DNA of 64,000 nucleotides from positions 1,202,001-1,266,000 of the forward strand of contig NZ_CP147404.1 in assembly GCF_037201805.1 (NCBI RefSeq), given 5' to 3'. This DNA comes from Bacillus sp. FJAT-52991 (lineage in GTDB: Bacteria > Bacillota > Bacilli > Bacillales > Domibacillaceae). The notes below the pieces were generated by a model. That model ran no database searches, had not been told where the DNA came from, and saw nothing but the letters and a program-made list of their open reading frames with translations. The translations under genes were made by a program, and so were the position numbers. This document shows, in pieces, positions 1-8,011 of this stretch. Each line of letters begins with the position of its first letter. Positions within the stretch are counted from its first letter, which is position 1.

Positions 1-34
1 TACGATAGAATATGTAAGGAAGAGAGGAAGTAAT

Positions 35-496
35 ATGTCTTTACCTATCCTGCCTACAATTAGTACGTCATTTATCGTGTTAAGTGCGATTTTTGTTGCG
101 ATTGGTTGGGGGCAAATCAAACAAGGGAAAATTGAAAAACATAAAAAAACGATGTTAACTGCAGCTGTTTTTGCATTGATCTTTTTCGTTATTTATGTGA
201 GTAGAACCGTTTTTATTGGAAATACGGCATTTGGAGGACCGGATGAGATTAAAATTTATTATACATCCTTCTTAATTTTCCATATTACTTTAGCCACAAC
301 AGGTGCTGTTTTTGGAATTGTCACCATTCTAAGTGGGTTAAAAAACAACCTTATAAGACATAAAAAACTTGGACCTATTACTAGTGTAATTTGGTTCTTT
401 ACAGCTATTACAGGTGTTGCTGTTTATTTCCTTCTATATGTTATATATGAAGGTGGAGAGACAACATCTGCTATAAAAGCAATATTAGGGTTTTAA
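35..496 (+). CDS. ctaM: DUF420 membrane protein, CtaM/YozB-like
   Basis: A 153-residue integral membrane protein with about four hydrophobic segments (roughly residues 8-26, 41-58, 77-100 and 115-137). Family, size and position just before ylbA fit the DUF420 protein YozB/CtaM, which is needed to mature the aa3-type cytochrome oxidase in Bacillus and Staphylococcus. The start ATG follows a good AGAGAGGAAG ribosome site. A strong terminator overlaps the stop codon, so this is probably the last gene of a cta operon lying to the left of the window. Family assignment is recalled, not searched. Confidence 0.75.
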   Translation: MSLPILPTISTSFIVLSAIFVAIGWGQIKQGKIEKHKKTMLTAAVFALIFFVIYVSRTVFIGNTAFGGPDEIKIYYTSFLIFHITLATTGAVFGIVTILSGLKNNLIRHKKLGPITSVIWFFTAITGVAVYFLLYVIYEGGETTSAIKAILGF

Positions 497-523
497 GTAG
501 GGGTTCAGCCCCTGCTTTTTTTA
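496..523 (+). terminator. Rho-independent terminator after ctaM
   Basis: GTAGGGG pairs with CCCCTGC around a TTCAG loop and is followed by seven T residues, starting at the ctaM stop codon. Confidence 0.85.
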
Positions 524-560
524 TTGTTTAGAAGATAGTCTTGGTTAGTAGGAGTTTAAG

Positions 561-594
561 AAAAAAAGCGCTAGGAAAAGTTCCTGCGCTTTTA
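561..594 (-). terminator. Terminator of ylbA (probably bidirectional)
   Basis: An inverted repeat (AGCGCTAGGAA / TTCCTGCGCT) flanked by an A-run on the left. Read on the minus strand it gives a hairpin followed by a T-tract, just downstream of the ylbA stop. Confidence 0.8.
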
Positions 595-603
595 AAGGTT
601 TTA

Positions 604-963
604 TTAAATAATAAATGGAGTAATTTCATTTTTAATATCTGCAAGTATTTTTTCACAAGTTTCTACTAGAGATTTTGGGAAGTCCTCATTCTCTCCATAT
701 TCTACTCCATGAGGATAATAATGTTTTCCTAATAATGGAGTCATTAGTTGAATAACAGCTTCTCCACCGCCGATATCACCTTGTGTAGCAAAGCCTAATA
801 TGCGTAAGTAGTATGTACCTTCTTTTAATTCAAATTTGCGATCAAATGTAACTCGCTCATAGTCCCATTGTCCGGCATGAACCAACCCGTGTGAGCTTAC
901 AATATAGTCCAAGCGGTTAAAATCTAACTGTAAATTTTCTAAACCAGTATTTTCAAATTTCAT
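604..963 (-). CDS. ylbA: YugN-like protein YlbA
   Basis: A 119-residue soluble protein without signal peptide or membrane segment. Its length and its place between the cta genes and ylbC match B. subtilis YlbA, a member of the YugN-like family of unknown function. The start lies seven bases after an AGGAGGGA ribosome site read on the minus strand. The next B. subtilis gene, ylbB (CBS domains), is absent here. Function unknown. Confidence 0.7.
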   Translation of the reverse strand: MKFENTGLENLQLDFNRLDYIVSSHGLVHAGQWDYERVTFDRKFELKEGTYYLRILGFATQGDIGGGEAVIQLMTPLLGKHYYPHGVEYGENEDFPKSLVETCEKILADIKNEITPFII

Positions 964-1260
964 AAATGATTCCCTCCTGAATTTCTTCGCCTATGCCCTT
1001 ATGCATAGCTTGCTTACACACTTGCTTCATTTTTAATAATAGTCTAAAAATAGGTTTCTTGCAATGTATTGAAGGGAATCAAAATATTAATTTTAAACGA
1101 TTGTTCAAGTCTCTAATGAAGAGGAGGGGGTTATGCGGGAAGAAGTGGATAATTCCCTGTTACAGTCGTTATCTTCTCATATGATTCTACTTAGATAAAG
1201 TGTTATAATATCAGTATAAAATGGGGATTCTATTTGTATAGATGAAAGGAGGGCTGCATT
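964..1260. other. Divergent intergenic region ylbA / ylbC
   Basis: About 297 bases between divergently transcribed genes. It holds the ylbA ribosome site at its left end and a promoter-like extended -10 for ylbC near 1201-1209. A 63-codon open frame at 993-1184 has no ribosome site, is not conserved in any way I recognise, and is not called. Confidence 0.6.
1201..1209 (+). promoter_or_regulatory. Extended -10 promoter element for ylbC
   Basis: TGTTATAAT is a perfect extended -10 (TGn plus TATAAT) about 50 bases before the ylbC start. No good -35 hexamer is seen 16-18 bases upstream, which is usual for extended -10 promoters. Confidence 0.5.
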
Positions 1261-2325
1261 CTGAGATCGGCAATTAGAATATTAATCGTTATGTCTATCA
1301 TCTTAATTGTTGGTTTATACACGAATCAAGTAATGGAAGAAAAGGAAGTACTTGAAAATTCAACGAGTCTTTCTCCTCCAAAGCCAGATTATGATATAGA
1401 AGAAGAATTAAAGAGTCAATCAGAGCCTTCTTCGGTTGCTAAGCAACCTGAGACAGGAGTTGGAGCACTTTTGGGAAAAGAAGCCAATGTATTGATCAAG
1501 ACATATGGTGAGCCTATCCGAAAAGACTTATCTGCTTATGGTTATGAATGGTGGATTTATAAAAAGGATCGACACTATGTGCAATTTGGTGTGGAGGGAA
1601 ATAAGGTCGTAACGGCTTTTGCTACGGGTGAAACAGATGTATCTCCTTTTAAGATTGGACAAGAATCCGACGAAATCTTTCGTTCTAATGTATTGGATAC
1701 AGAAATTGTTATTAATAATGAAGAAGGAACGTATCGCTTTGAGTTATCAGAAGAAGATCTTAATGTTCGTCCACTGATTCAATTAGGTGATATTTATGCG
1801 CAATTATATATCGATAAATTTACAGGAACTCTTTCTAGCGTTCGTTTTTTGACAAAAGATTGTTTGCTTAAGCAGCGACCATATGAGATGGTCTACCGTG
1901 GTGATTTGCCGTCTATTCCTGAACCCCCATCTTCTGTATGGGCTAAGATTCAAACAGGGAATGAACAACAAATATTAGATTTGACGAATATGATTCGTGT
2001 TAGATTTGAGCTCAATGAATTAACGTGGGATTCAGATGTAGCAGAGGTCGCTAGATTGCATAGTAAGGAAATGTTCGAGAAGCAATACTTCGCACATGAA
2101 TCTCCTTCTACAGGTGATTTAGGTGACAGATTAACCAAAGCTAATATAGCGTTTCAAACAGCAGGTGAAAATATTGCGGCTAATTATATAGACGGACCAG
2201 CTGCTGTTGAAGGCTGGCTTAATTCGGAAGATCACCGAAAAGCACTATTAGAAGAAGAGTTTGCCCTCTTAGGGGTTGGTGTTTATCGTAAATACTATAC
2301 GCAGAATTTTGTCACAAAAAGGTAG
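1261..2325 (+). CDS. ylbC: CAP-domain protein YlbC, membrane-anchored
   Basis: A protein of about 354 residues with an N-terminal hydrophobic anchor (roughly 4-22), an acidic linker, a CAP-associated N-terminal domain (about 60-200) and a C-terminal CAP/SCP domain (about 230-345) with the typical HSxEM and GENIA patterns. It is probably secreted or tethered outside the membrane; the biochemical role is unknown. Start choice is unusual: the only strong ribosome site, AAAGGAGGG at 1245-1253, sits seven bases before an in-frame CTG at 1261 (ATT at 1258 is the other option). The first ATG, at 1291, is 37 bases away and would cut into the hydrophobic anchor. It heads the ylbC-D-E run, though a terminator follows it. 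Confidence 0.8.
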   Translation: MRSAIRILIVMSIILIVGLYTNQVMEEKEVLENSTSLSPPKPDYDIEEELKSQSEPSSVAKQPETGVGALLGKEANVLIKTYGEPIRKDLSAYGYEWWIYKKDRHYVQFGVEGNKVVTAFATGETDVSPFKIGQESDEIFRSNVLDTEIVINNEEGTYRFELSEEDLNVRPLIQLGDIYAQLYIDKFTGTLSSVRFLTKDCLLKQRPYEMVYRGDLPSIPEPPSSVWAKIQTGNEQQILDLTNMIRVRFELNELTWDSDVAEVARLHSKEMFEKQYFAHESPSTGDLGDRLTKANIAFQTAGENIAANYIDGPAAVEGWLNSEDHRKALLEEEFALLGVGVYRKYYTQNFVTKR

Positions 2326-2346
2326 TCACTTAGGCTACCTTTTTAT
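2316..2346 (+). terminator. Terminator overlapping the ylbC stop
   Basis: AAGGTAG pairs with CTACCTT around a short loop and continues into TTTTTAT. The left arm contains the ylbC stop codon. Confidence 0.75.
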
Positions 2347-2438
2347 AATGGGTTCAATTTCATGATCAATTACTTTTCACTTTTTATTTTCTAACCCATA
2401 AAGTATTAGTAGCAAATTTATTGGGCGAGGGATGCTAT

Positions 2439-2801
2439 GTGAAAACGAATTCATTACATCCAGAAATACAACGATTTAAAAAGTATGTGAGTGAGCGGCC
2501 AGAACTGAAAAAAATGGTAAGGAAAAGAGAAACAACATTACAACAACTGTTTGAAGAGTGGTATGAAGCTGGTGAAGTGGTTTATGAAGAAAAGCAAGAG
2601 AGAGAAACAGCTGAGTTTTCTAGTTGGATTGAAAAAGCATTAGACAGGATGGCTTCGTTAGACACAAATAAGTGGAATAGTTATGTGGCTGAATGCCAAT
2701 CCGTATTGGAAACTATTCAATTAATGCTTGCAGACTTTGTCGATCATAGGAAAGACGATAAAGCTCCATTTTCGCAATCAGAAAGGAGTGATTTAGATTG
2801 A
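2439..2801 (+). CDS. ylbD: YlbD-like putative spore coat protein
   Basis: A 120-residue, highly charged, helical protein without membrane segments, matching YlbD (YlbD_coat family) in size and place. Coat association is a family inference. The GTG at 2439 is preferred over an upstream TTG at 2421 because the GAGG ribosome site at 2427-2430 is eight bases before it. Its stop codon overlaps the TTG start of ylbE, so the two are translationally coupled. Confidence 0.75.
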   Translation: MKTNSLHPEIQRFKKYVSERPELKKMVRKRETTLQQLFEEWYEAGEVVYEEKQERETAEFSSWIEKALDRMASLDTNKWNSYVAECQSVLETIQLMLADFVDHRKDDKAPFSQSERSDLD

Positions 2802-3085
2802 GGCAGGAAGTGATGGGAAAAATCAATAATAATAAAGAATGGTTAGCTTATTTAAGAAAAGAACCGATTTGGTATCGATTGTTAAGTAGGAACCCATATG
2901 ATTTGGAGAAATTTGAAAGAGCGAGTCTTCATTATTATAAAAAGACCTTCCCGCATCAAGTGGAACGAGTAAATGATGGGCTTTTATTAGCTTCTGCTTT
3001 ATTTTCGATGATGAATTCACAAATGTCCACACCAGCGTCATCGGAAGCTACGAACTCAACAGAGCCGTTAAAAAATGATCAATAA
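2798..3085 (+). CDS. ylbE: YlbE-like protein
   Basis: A 95-residue protein matching the YlbE-like family, which is small, found in sporulating bacilli and of unknown function. It starts with TTG seven bases after AAAGGAGTG; that TTG overlaps the ylbD stop (TTGA). A conserved-looking aromatic and basic core (WYR, RNPY) fills residues 24-50, and the tail is low complexity and polar. Confidence 0.75.
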   Translation: MRQEVMGKINNNKEWLAYLRKEPIWYRLLSRNPYDLEKFERASLHYYKKTFPHQVERVNDGLLLASALFSMMNSQMSTPASSEATNSTEPLKNDQ

Positions 3086-3135
3086 AAAGATCTTCTTTTG
3101 CTCACACTAAAATAAAAAGGTAAGGAGTGTAGAGC

Positions 3136-3534
3136 ATGAGGGTATGGATCATAGCGATCATTTTTGTTATGCTAGCTGGTTGCAAGTTGAATTTTCCAGA
3201 GCCAGAAGCACTGTCAACAGTTCCTGAAGTGAAAGAGGTAGAAGCCGAAGGGAAAGGAAATCATAGTTGGACGGTTAGCCATACGTTAAAAGGACAACAG
3301 TTATTTGTTGAATGTATTGTTGAGAATGTTTCTTTTTCAACCGAAGGAAGACATGGAAAGGTAAAGGGGAGTGCAGCCATCTATATAGATGGAGTATTTT
3401 ACAAAAGCTATGATACAGCTGCCTTTATCGTCAAGGGACTACCTTCAGGTAAACATAAAATCAATGTGAAGCTCGTGAGTGAGAACAATCAGCCTCTTGG
3501 ATACGAGAAAACCTTCCATGTAACTATTCCGTAA
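3136..3534 (+). CDS. Predicted lipoprotein of unknown function
   Basis: A 132-residue protein with a lipoprotein signal peptide: hydrophobic stretch 3-14 and lipobox LAGC, giving Cys17 as the lipidated residue. An acidic linker follows, then a beta-rich domain (about 40-131) that resembles an Ig-like or transport-associated beta sandwich. It is not part of the B. subtilis ylbE-ylbF junction. The ribosome site AAGGAG precedes ATG well. I do not recognise a named family. Confidence 0.7.
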   Translation: MRVWIIAIIFVMLAGCKLNFPEPEALSTVPEVKEVEAEGKGNHSWTVSHTLKGQQLFVECIVENVSFSTEGRHGKVKGSAAIYIDGVFYKSYDTAAFIVKGLPSGKHKINVKLVSENNQPLGYEKTFHVTIP

Positions 3535-3587
3535 ATATTTTTCTTTTGAGAAGAATATGTTAGTATAGTGGAATGGAGGTGGGCACA

Positions 3588-4037
3588 TTGCTTACAGCTA
3601 CATTAGAAAAGATTCGTACGATGGAGCAAGCGGAACAGCTTGGTAAAATGATCTTACTTTCAGATATTGCTGAAAAATACCAAGCATGCTATTCGCTTTT
3701 ATATACAACACCTGAAACATCAGAAAAGATAAAAAGGTTCAGCAGCTTAAAAAGCCTTTATGAGGAAGTACAGCGTTTTGGCCGTTATCATCCTGACTAT
3801 AGTCGTGTGATGAAAGAGATCAGAGAGATAAAACGTGACATGGATTTAGATGAGAATGTGGCTGCCTTCCGAGTGGCAGAGAAAGAATTGCAAACACTGT
3901 TGGATGAAATAAGTATGCTTTTAGGGCGGTCTGTGTCAGAATCCATTAAAGTTCCTACTGGTAATCCTTTCTTTTCAACGGGTTCTAGCTGCGGTGGAGG
4001 CTGTGGAAGTGGTGGAGGCTGTGGGTGCTCAGCATAG
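3588..4037 (+). CDS. ylbF: Y-complex subunit YlbF (RicF)
   Basis: A 149-residue helical protein matching YlbF/RicF. With YmcA (RicA) and YaaT (RicT) it forms the Ric or Y-complex, which steers RNase Y mRNA processing and promotes competence, sporulation and biofilm formation. The complex carries iron-sulfur clusters. Here the C-terminal tail is glycine-rich with Cys135, Cys139, Cys145 and Cys147, suitable as cluster ligands. TTG at 3588 is chosen because GGAGGTG ends six bases before it and because it gives the B. subtilis length; an ATG at 3573 lies inside the ribosome site. Confidence 0.85.
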   Translation: MLTATLEKIRTMEQAEQLGKMILLSDIAEKYQACYSLLYTTPETSEKIKRFSSLKSLYEEVQRFGRYHPDYSRVMKEIREIKRDMDLDENVAAFRVAEKELQTLLDEISMLLGRSVSESIKVPTGNPFFSTGSSCGGGCGSGGGCGCSA

Positions 4038-4125
4038 ATGCCATCCGATTCAATGAGTGGTAGTTGCTAATACTTTTCCTTCTGTGCTAGACTTAATGAA
4101 AAAGCATTTAGTTGAGGGAGATTAT

Positions 4126-4401
4126 ATGTTTATTGAACGGCAGGCTGTGATTGTTTGGCTTCATCATACGAAGCCCGTTAAATCGTTGCGCAAATATGGA
4201 AACGTACATTATGTATCAAAGCGAATGAAATATGCGGTAGTTTACTGCAATCAGGAAGAGATAGAAAAGACAATGGAGAAATTGGACTCTCTTTCATTCG
4301 TAAAAAAGGTAGAGCCGTCTTTTAAACCATTTTTGAAAACTGAATATGAAAATTCTAAGCCGGATAAAGCGAAAGAATATGATTATAAAATCGGCGTTTA
4401 A
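4126..4401 (+). CDS. ylbG: DUF2129 protein YlbG
   Basis: A 91-residue protein matching YlbG (DUF2129), conserved in Bacillus and Lactobacillus, function unknown. The conserved core reads [16 protein letters not shown] and the C-terminus [21 protein letters not shown] 4126 follows GAGGGAG by five bases; an upstream in-frame GTG at 4057 would add 23 non-conserved residues and is rejected. A terminator follows, closing the ylb run. Confidence 0.8.
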   Translation: MFIERQAVIVWLHHTKPVKSLRKYGNVHYVSKRMKYAVVYCNQEEIEKTMEKLDSLSFVKKVEPSFKPFLKTEYENSKPDKAKEYDYKIGV

Positions 4402-4430
4402 AAAAAGCAGGAATTTTCCCTGCTTTTTTA
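4402..4430 (+). terminator. Terminator after ylbG
   Basis: AAAAAGCAGG and CCTGCTTTTT form a hairpin with a seven-base loop followed by T residues; the flanking A and T runs would let it act on both strands. Confidence 0.85.
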
Positions 4431-4519
4431 ATTTGGATTTTTTTAACAATGATGTTGATTTAGATTGTATCGTTTCATTTAAATAAGTCAAAAATCAACA
4501 ATACCACTTAACATGGCCT

Positions 4520-4909
4520 TTAATTTAACGAAGGAATATAGTGGTTGAGCCTCAAAATACCAATCAAATATTGATAATACAATGTTTTCTCTGCAAACAT
4601 CGTGGAAGACTTTACATCAAACTGAATGAGCACTTTATTTAAAGATTCAGCAGCCTCCTTAAATAAATCAAAACGCTGATTAGGTGTAGAAACTGGATGA
4701 GGAATTCCCTCTCGACATACATACAATGGTTGAAAGCTTCCTGGATTTGTTGGTTCTAGGACAACAATAAGTGAAGTCACTGGCCTTTCTTCTATAACCG
4801 AATGCAAGGCGAGCATATGACATAAACGGTGTTTATTATTTTGAGCGATCTCGATGAGTTCATATAGATCTGAATACCCCTCACCAAGCTCGATAAATCG
4901 TTGAATCAA
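4520..4909 (-). CDS. Conserved Bacillus protein, DUF7147-like
   Basis: A 129-residue soluble protein with no signal or membrane segment. It resembles a small protein conserved in Bacillus that older annotations mislabel methylthioribose kinase and that I recall as DUF7147. It is far too short for a kinase and shows no kinase motifs. It sits between ylbG and rsmD on the opposite strand. No function can be given. Confidence 0.55.
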   Translation of the reverse strand: MIQRFIELGEGYSDLYELIEIAQNNKHRLCHMLALHSVIEERPVTSLIVVLEPTNPGSFQPLYVCREGIPHPVSTPNQRFDLFKEAAESLNKVLIQFDVKSSTMFAEKTLYYQYLIGILRLNHYIPSLN

Positions 4910-5133
4910 AAGACACCCTCCGTTCTTTTAAGAAAATTTCCTACTCATTGTACCGTTCTCTGTCATAAAGCTCAACTACTCTGACAAAAAAGCTCATCGA
5001 ATTCTTTTTTTTGCTGAGCCTTTTTATGATCTTTCAACAAAAATATGATAAAAGTGAATGAAAACGCCCCTTTCTCATAAAGAATTTGCTATCTTATAAA
5101 TGTGAATATATGACTAGTTAGGGTGAAAGATAT

Positions 5134-6549
5134 ATGGTGAAAAAATCCTTGTTGTTCAGCTTGTTTTTAATGATTATTTCCGGGGGAATAATGTTTGTAC
5201 AATGGAATGGATATGAAGGAAGCTCTAAAGCTTTTAATGACAATGAGGTTGAACAGGAAATTCAAATCGTGCATTCGGATCAGGGGTTTTCTATTCAACA
5301 GACATTTAGTCATTTACAGATAGATAAGCCGCTATCGCTTATTTTTCCTGTCGATGCCCAAAAGATGCGCTGTGAGACAACGGAAGGGAAATGTTCAATG
5401 AACGGACTAAGTGCAGTGATCACTCCTAAAGATCACACATTTACTGTTTCATATACGTTGAATTCACCTCCTGTTAAGTCTTCCATGTTATTGACGAATT
5501 GGTTCGTTAAAGTAAAGGAGACGGAAATCAAAGAAACAGCGATCTATTTAACTGATAAGAAGTTAAGAACAGGTAACTGGTATTCAGGGTTAAAAAATAC
5601 CGGAGGACAAAAAAAAGATTGGATCAACTATTATGAGTTTCAAGGAAATGGAGGGGCTGATGCGCTTTATTGGCAATCAGACCCATTAGTCAAAGTAGAT
5701 GTAGGAGAGACGTTGGCTCTCTATATGTCGCCCGAAGTAAAAGCCTCCAAGCAGCTAGTTGATTCATTAAAAAGTATAGACATGCCTGAACTAAAAACCA
5801 TCATTGTAACCAGTCAGCAGCAGACTTATTCCTCAGATCATTTCTATATTTTAAATAATAGCCAACAGTTGATGGAATTCACTGACACAATGCGATTAAC
5901 CGCTATGAAAAATGAGTATCGTTTTAATGAGTCTGAGGAATGGTTAGCGGAAGTCATGGTCGCCCTTGAGCTTAACCGTGCGTTTGGTTCTGAAAAGTCA
6001 CAAAAAATGTATCAGTATTTGCAACAAGAATTGACGCCGGAAGAACAAGCCGCATATAAAGCTGATGTTTCGCAAATGAAGGGCGAGCTGATGACCGCGG
6101 AGCAGTTAGATCAAATTTTATCTGAAGTGAAAGGGCTAGAAACACATTTCTTTCAGGAGAATAATGAAGAAAAGAGCGTGATCAAGCCGCTGCTTTTTAC
6201 AGATACTCGTTCGGTGTTAGTGAACGGAAAGGTAACACCTGTTGAAGCGATTAATAAAAAAGGAGTATTGTTATTTCCATTCCAGTTGACGTTACATCAG
6301 CTTGGGTTTGATGTGAAAACTCTTTCTAATAATAGATCGTTACTTGTGAAGAAAGATGCAGACACATATCGATTTGATCTTGATGAACATCGTTTTATTT
6401 TAAATGAGGAGGATTATGGATTATATGAAAACGCACTAGTCACTTATAATGGTGAACTGTATATTGAATCTACTTGGCTTCAAAAAATATTTTTAGTTTA
6501 TGTTAATGAACAAAAGGGTCAAATCACGATTGATCCGATTGATTTGTAA
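5134..6549 (+). CDS. Membrane-anchored protein with C-terminal stalk domain
   Basis: A 471-residue protein with an N-terminal signal anchor (about 4-24), then a large extracellular region. The last 120 residues (about 350-470) look like the copper amine oxidase N-terminal or 'stalk' domain common in Gram-positive surface proteins (pattern VNGKVTPVEA near its start). The middle (about 30-340) is not recognised. ATG follows GGGTGAAAG. It stands alone, with a terminator behind it, and is not in the B. subtilis ylbG-ylbH junction. Likely an envelope protein; function unknown. Confidence 0.65.
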   Translation: MVKKSLLFSLFLMIISGGIMFVQWNGYEGSSKAFNDNEVEQEIQIVHSDQGFSIQQTFSHLQIDKPLSLIFPVDAQKMRCETTEGKCSMNGLSAVITPKDHTFTVSYTLNSPPVKSSMLLTNWFVKVKETEIKETAIYLTDKKLRTGNWYSGLKNTGGQKKDWINYYEFQGNGGADALYWQSDPLVKVDVGETLALYMSPEVKASKQLVDSLKSIDMPELKTIIVTSQQQTYSSDHFYILNNSQQLMEFTDTMRLTAMKNEYRFNESEEWLAEVMVALELNRAFGSEKSQKMYQYLQQELTPEEQAAYKADVSQMKGELMTAEQLDQILSEVKGLETHFFQENNEEKSVIKPLLFTDTRSVLVNGKVTPVEAINKKGVLLFPFQLTLHQLGFDVKTLSNNRSLLVKKDADTYRFDLDEHRFILNEEDYGLYENALVTYNGELYIESTWLQKIFLVYVNEQKGQITIDPIDL

Positions 6550-6589
6550 AAATATAAGCGGAACTCCATGAATTCCTTCAAAACAACAA

Positions 6590-6622
6590 AAAACCTGCTG
6601 AACAATCAGCAGGTTCCTTCTA
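6590..6622 (+). terminator. Terminator after the stalk-domain gene
   Basis: A ten-base perfect stem (AACCTGCTGA / TCAGCAGGTT) with an ACAA loop. The following T-tract is poor (CCTTCTATT). Confidence 0.7.
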
Positions 6623-6654
6623 TTGTCAATAGTTAGACAGAAGGAAAAGGGAGA

Positions 6655-6735
6655 GGAGAAACCGGAGAAAAGGCATATGGGGAATTATGCTTTCTCCGTG
6701 ATCGACAACATCCCGAGTGATGTTGTTATCAATAG
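6655..6735 (+). ncRNA. Structured leader before rsmD, ylbH-leader candidate
   Basis: Two neat hairpins lie about 140-180 bases before rsmD. The first pairs CGGAGAAA (6663-6670) with TTTCTCCG (6691-6698), extended by GCATA / TATGC. The second pairs ACAACATC (6705-6712) with GATGTTGT (6719-6726) around a six-base loop. Rfam describes a 'ylbH leader' cis-regulatory RNA at this place in bacilli, and ylbH is rsmD. Position and structure fit; I could not run a covariance model. The rest of 6550-6870 holds a terminator and no gene. Confidence 0.55.
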
Positions 6736-6870
6736 TATGACCCACTTTAGTTATTTTTAAACTTGTAATGAAAGAAATCATTCAAATACGAAGAAATGGA
6801 AATCATCTAGATTCAGTCATGGAATTGTGTTAACATGAATGAGAAAATCTTTATGAATGGTGAATAATTG

Positions 6871-7428
6871 ATGAGAGTAATTTCAGGTGAGCAAAAAGGA
6901 ATCCCATTAAAAGCCGTACCAGGCCGAGATACGAGACCAACAACCGATAAAGTAAAGGAAGCCATATTTAATATGATTGGTCCTTATTTTTCCGGTGGAT
7001 TTGGGCTCGATTTATTTGCAGGTAGTGGTGGATTGGGCATTGAAGCATTAAGTAGAGGTTTTCAGAAAATGATCTTTGTTGATCGTGAGATGAAAGCGGT
7101 TCAAACGGTGAAAGGGAATTTAGAGAAGTGTAGCTATACTGACTGTTGTGAAGTGTATCGCAATGATGCGGAGAGAGCACTTAAAGCGATTACGAAACGA
7201 GAACTTGTTTTTGATGGAATCTTTTTAGATCCACCATACAAAAAACAACAGCTAGAAAAACTTTTGAAGTGGATTGAGGAAAAACGATTGTTAAATAATG
7301 GGGGATTTATCGTCTGTGAACACGGTTCTGAGATTTATTTACCGGAGACGATTGGGCAATTGCAACAAGTGAAAATGGAGACATATGGGATCATCCGTGT
7401 GTCAATTTTTGAATGGTCAGATAAATAA
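6871..7428 (+). CDS. rsmD: 16S rRNA (guanine(966)-N(2))-methyltransferase RsmD
   Basis: A 185-residue Rossmann-fold methyltransferase. The SAM-binding loop LDLFAGSGGLGIEALSRG (about 45-62) and the catalytic DPPY motif (near 120) are intact; such a motif is typical of exocyclic-amine methylation of G966 in 16S rRNA. The N-terminal RVISGEQKG and DTRPTTDKVKEAIF blocks are family signatures. ATG 6871 is preceded by an in-frame TTG; a weak GGTGA ribosome site favours the ATG. It is the ylbH gene of B. subtilis and is paired with coaD 12 bases downstream, as in most Firmicutes. Confidence 0.93.
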   Translation: MRVISGEQKGIPLKAVPGRDTRPTTDKVKEAIFNMIGPYFSGGFGLDLFAGSGGLGIEALSRGFQKMIFVDREMKAVQTVKGNLEKCSYTDCCEVYRNDAERALKAITKRELVFDGIFLDPPYKKQQLEKLLKWIEEKRLLNNGGFIVCEHGSEIYLPETIGQLQQVKMETYGIIRVSIFEWSDK

Positions 7429-7926
<498 letters not shown>

Positions 7927-7938
7927 TCTGTTTTACAT

Positions 7939-7986
7939 AAATACCTAGTTTCTTTAGTCGATAGACGGGAAACTAGGTATTTTTTA
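7939..7986 (+). terminator. Terminator after coaD
   Basis: A 13-14 base stem (AATACCTAGTTTC / GAAACTAGGTATT) with a long loop and a run of T residues. It also lies at the end of the converging ylbJ gene and could serve both. Confidence 0.85.
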
Positions 7987-8011
7987 ATCCGTTTTAGCGA
8001 CAATGGTGTCT

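Noticed and set aside
993..1184. 63-codon open frame between ylbA and ylbC
   Set aside because: No ribosome site, composition unlike a protein, overlaps the expected promoter region.
4520..4909. Methylthioribose kinase
   Set aside because: Too short and lacks kinase motifs; the old name is a carried-over annotation error.
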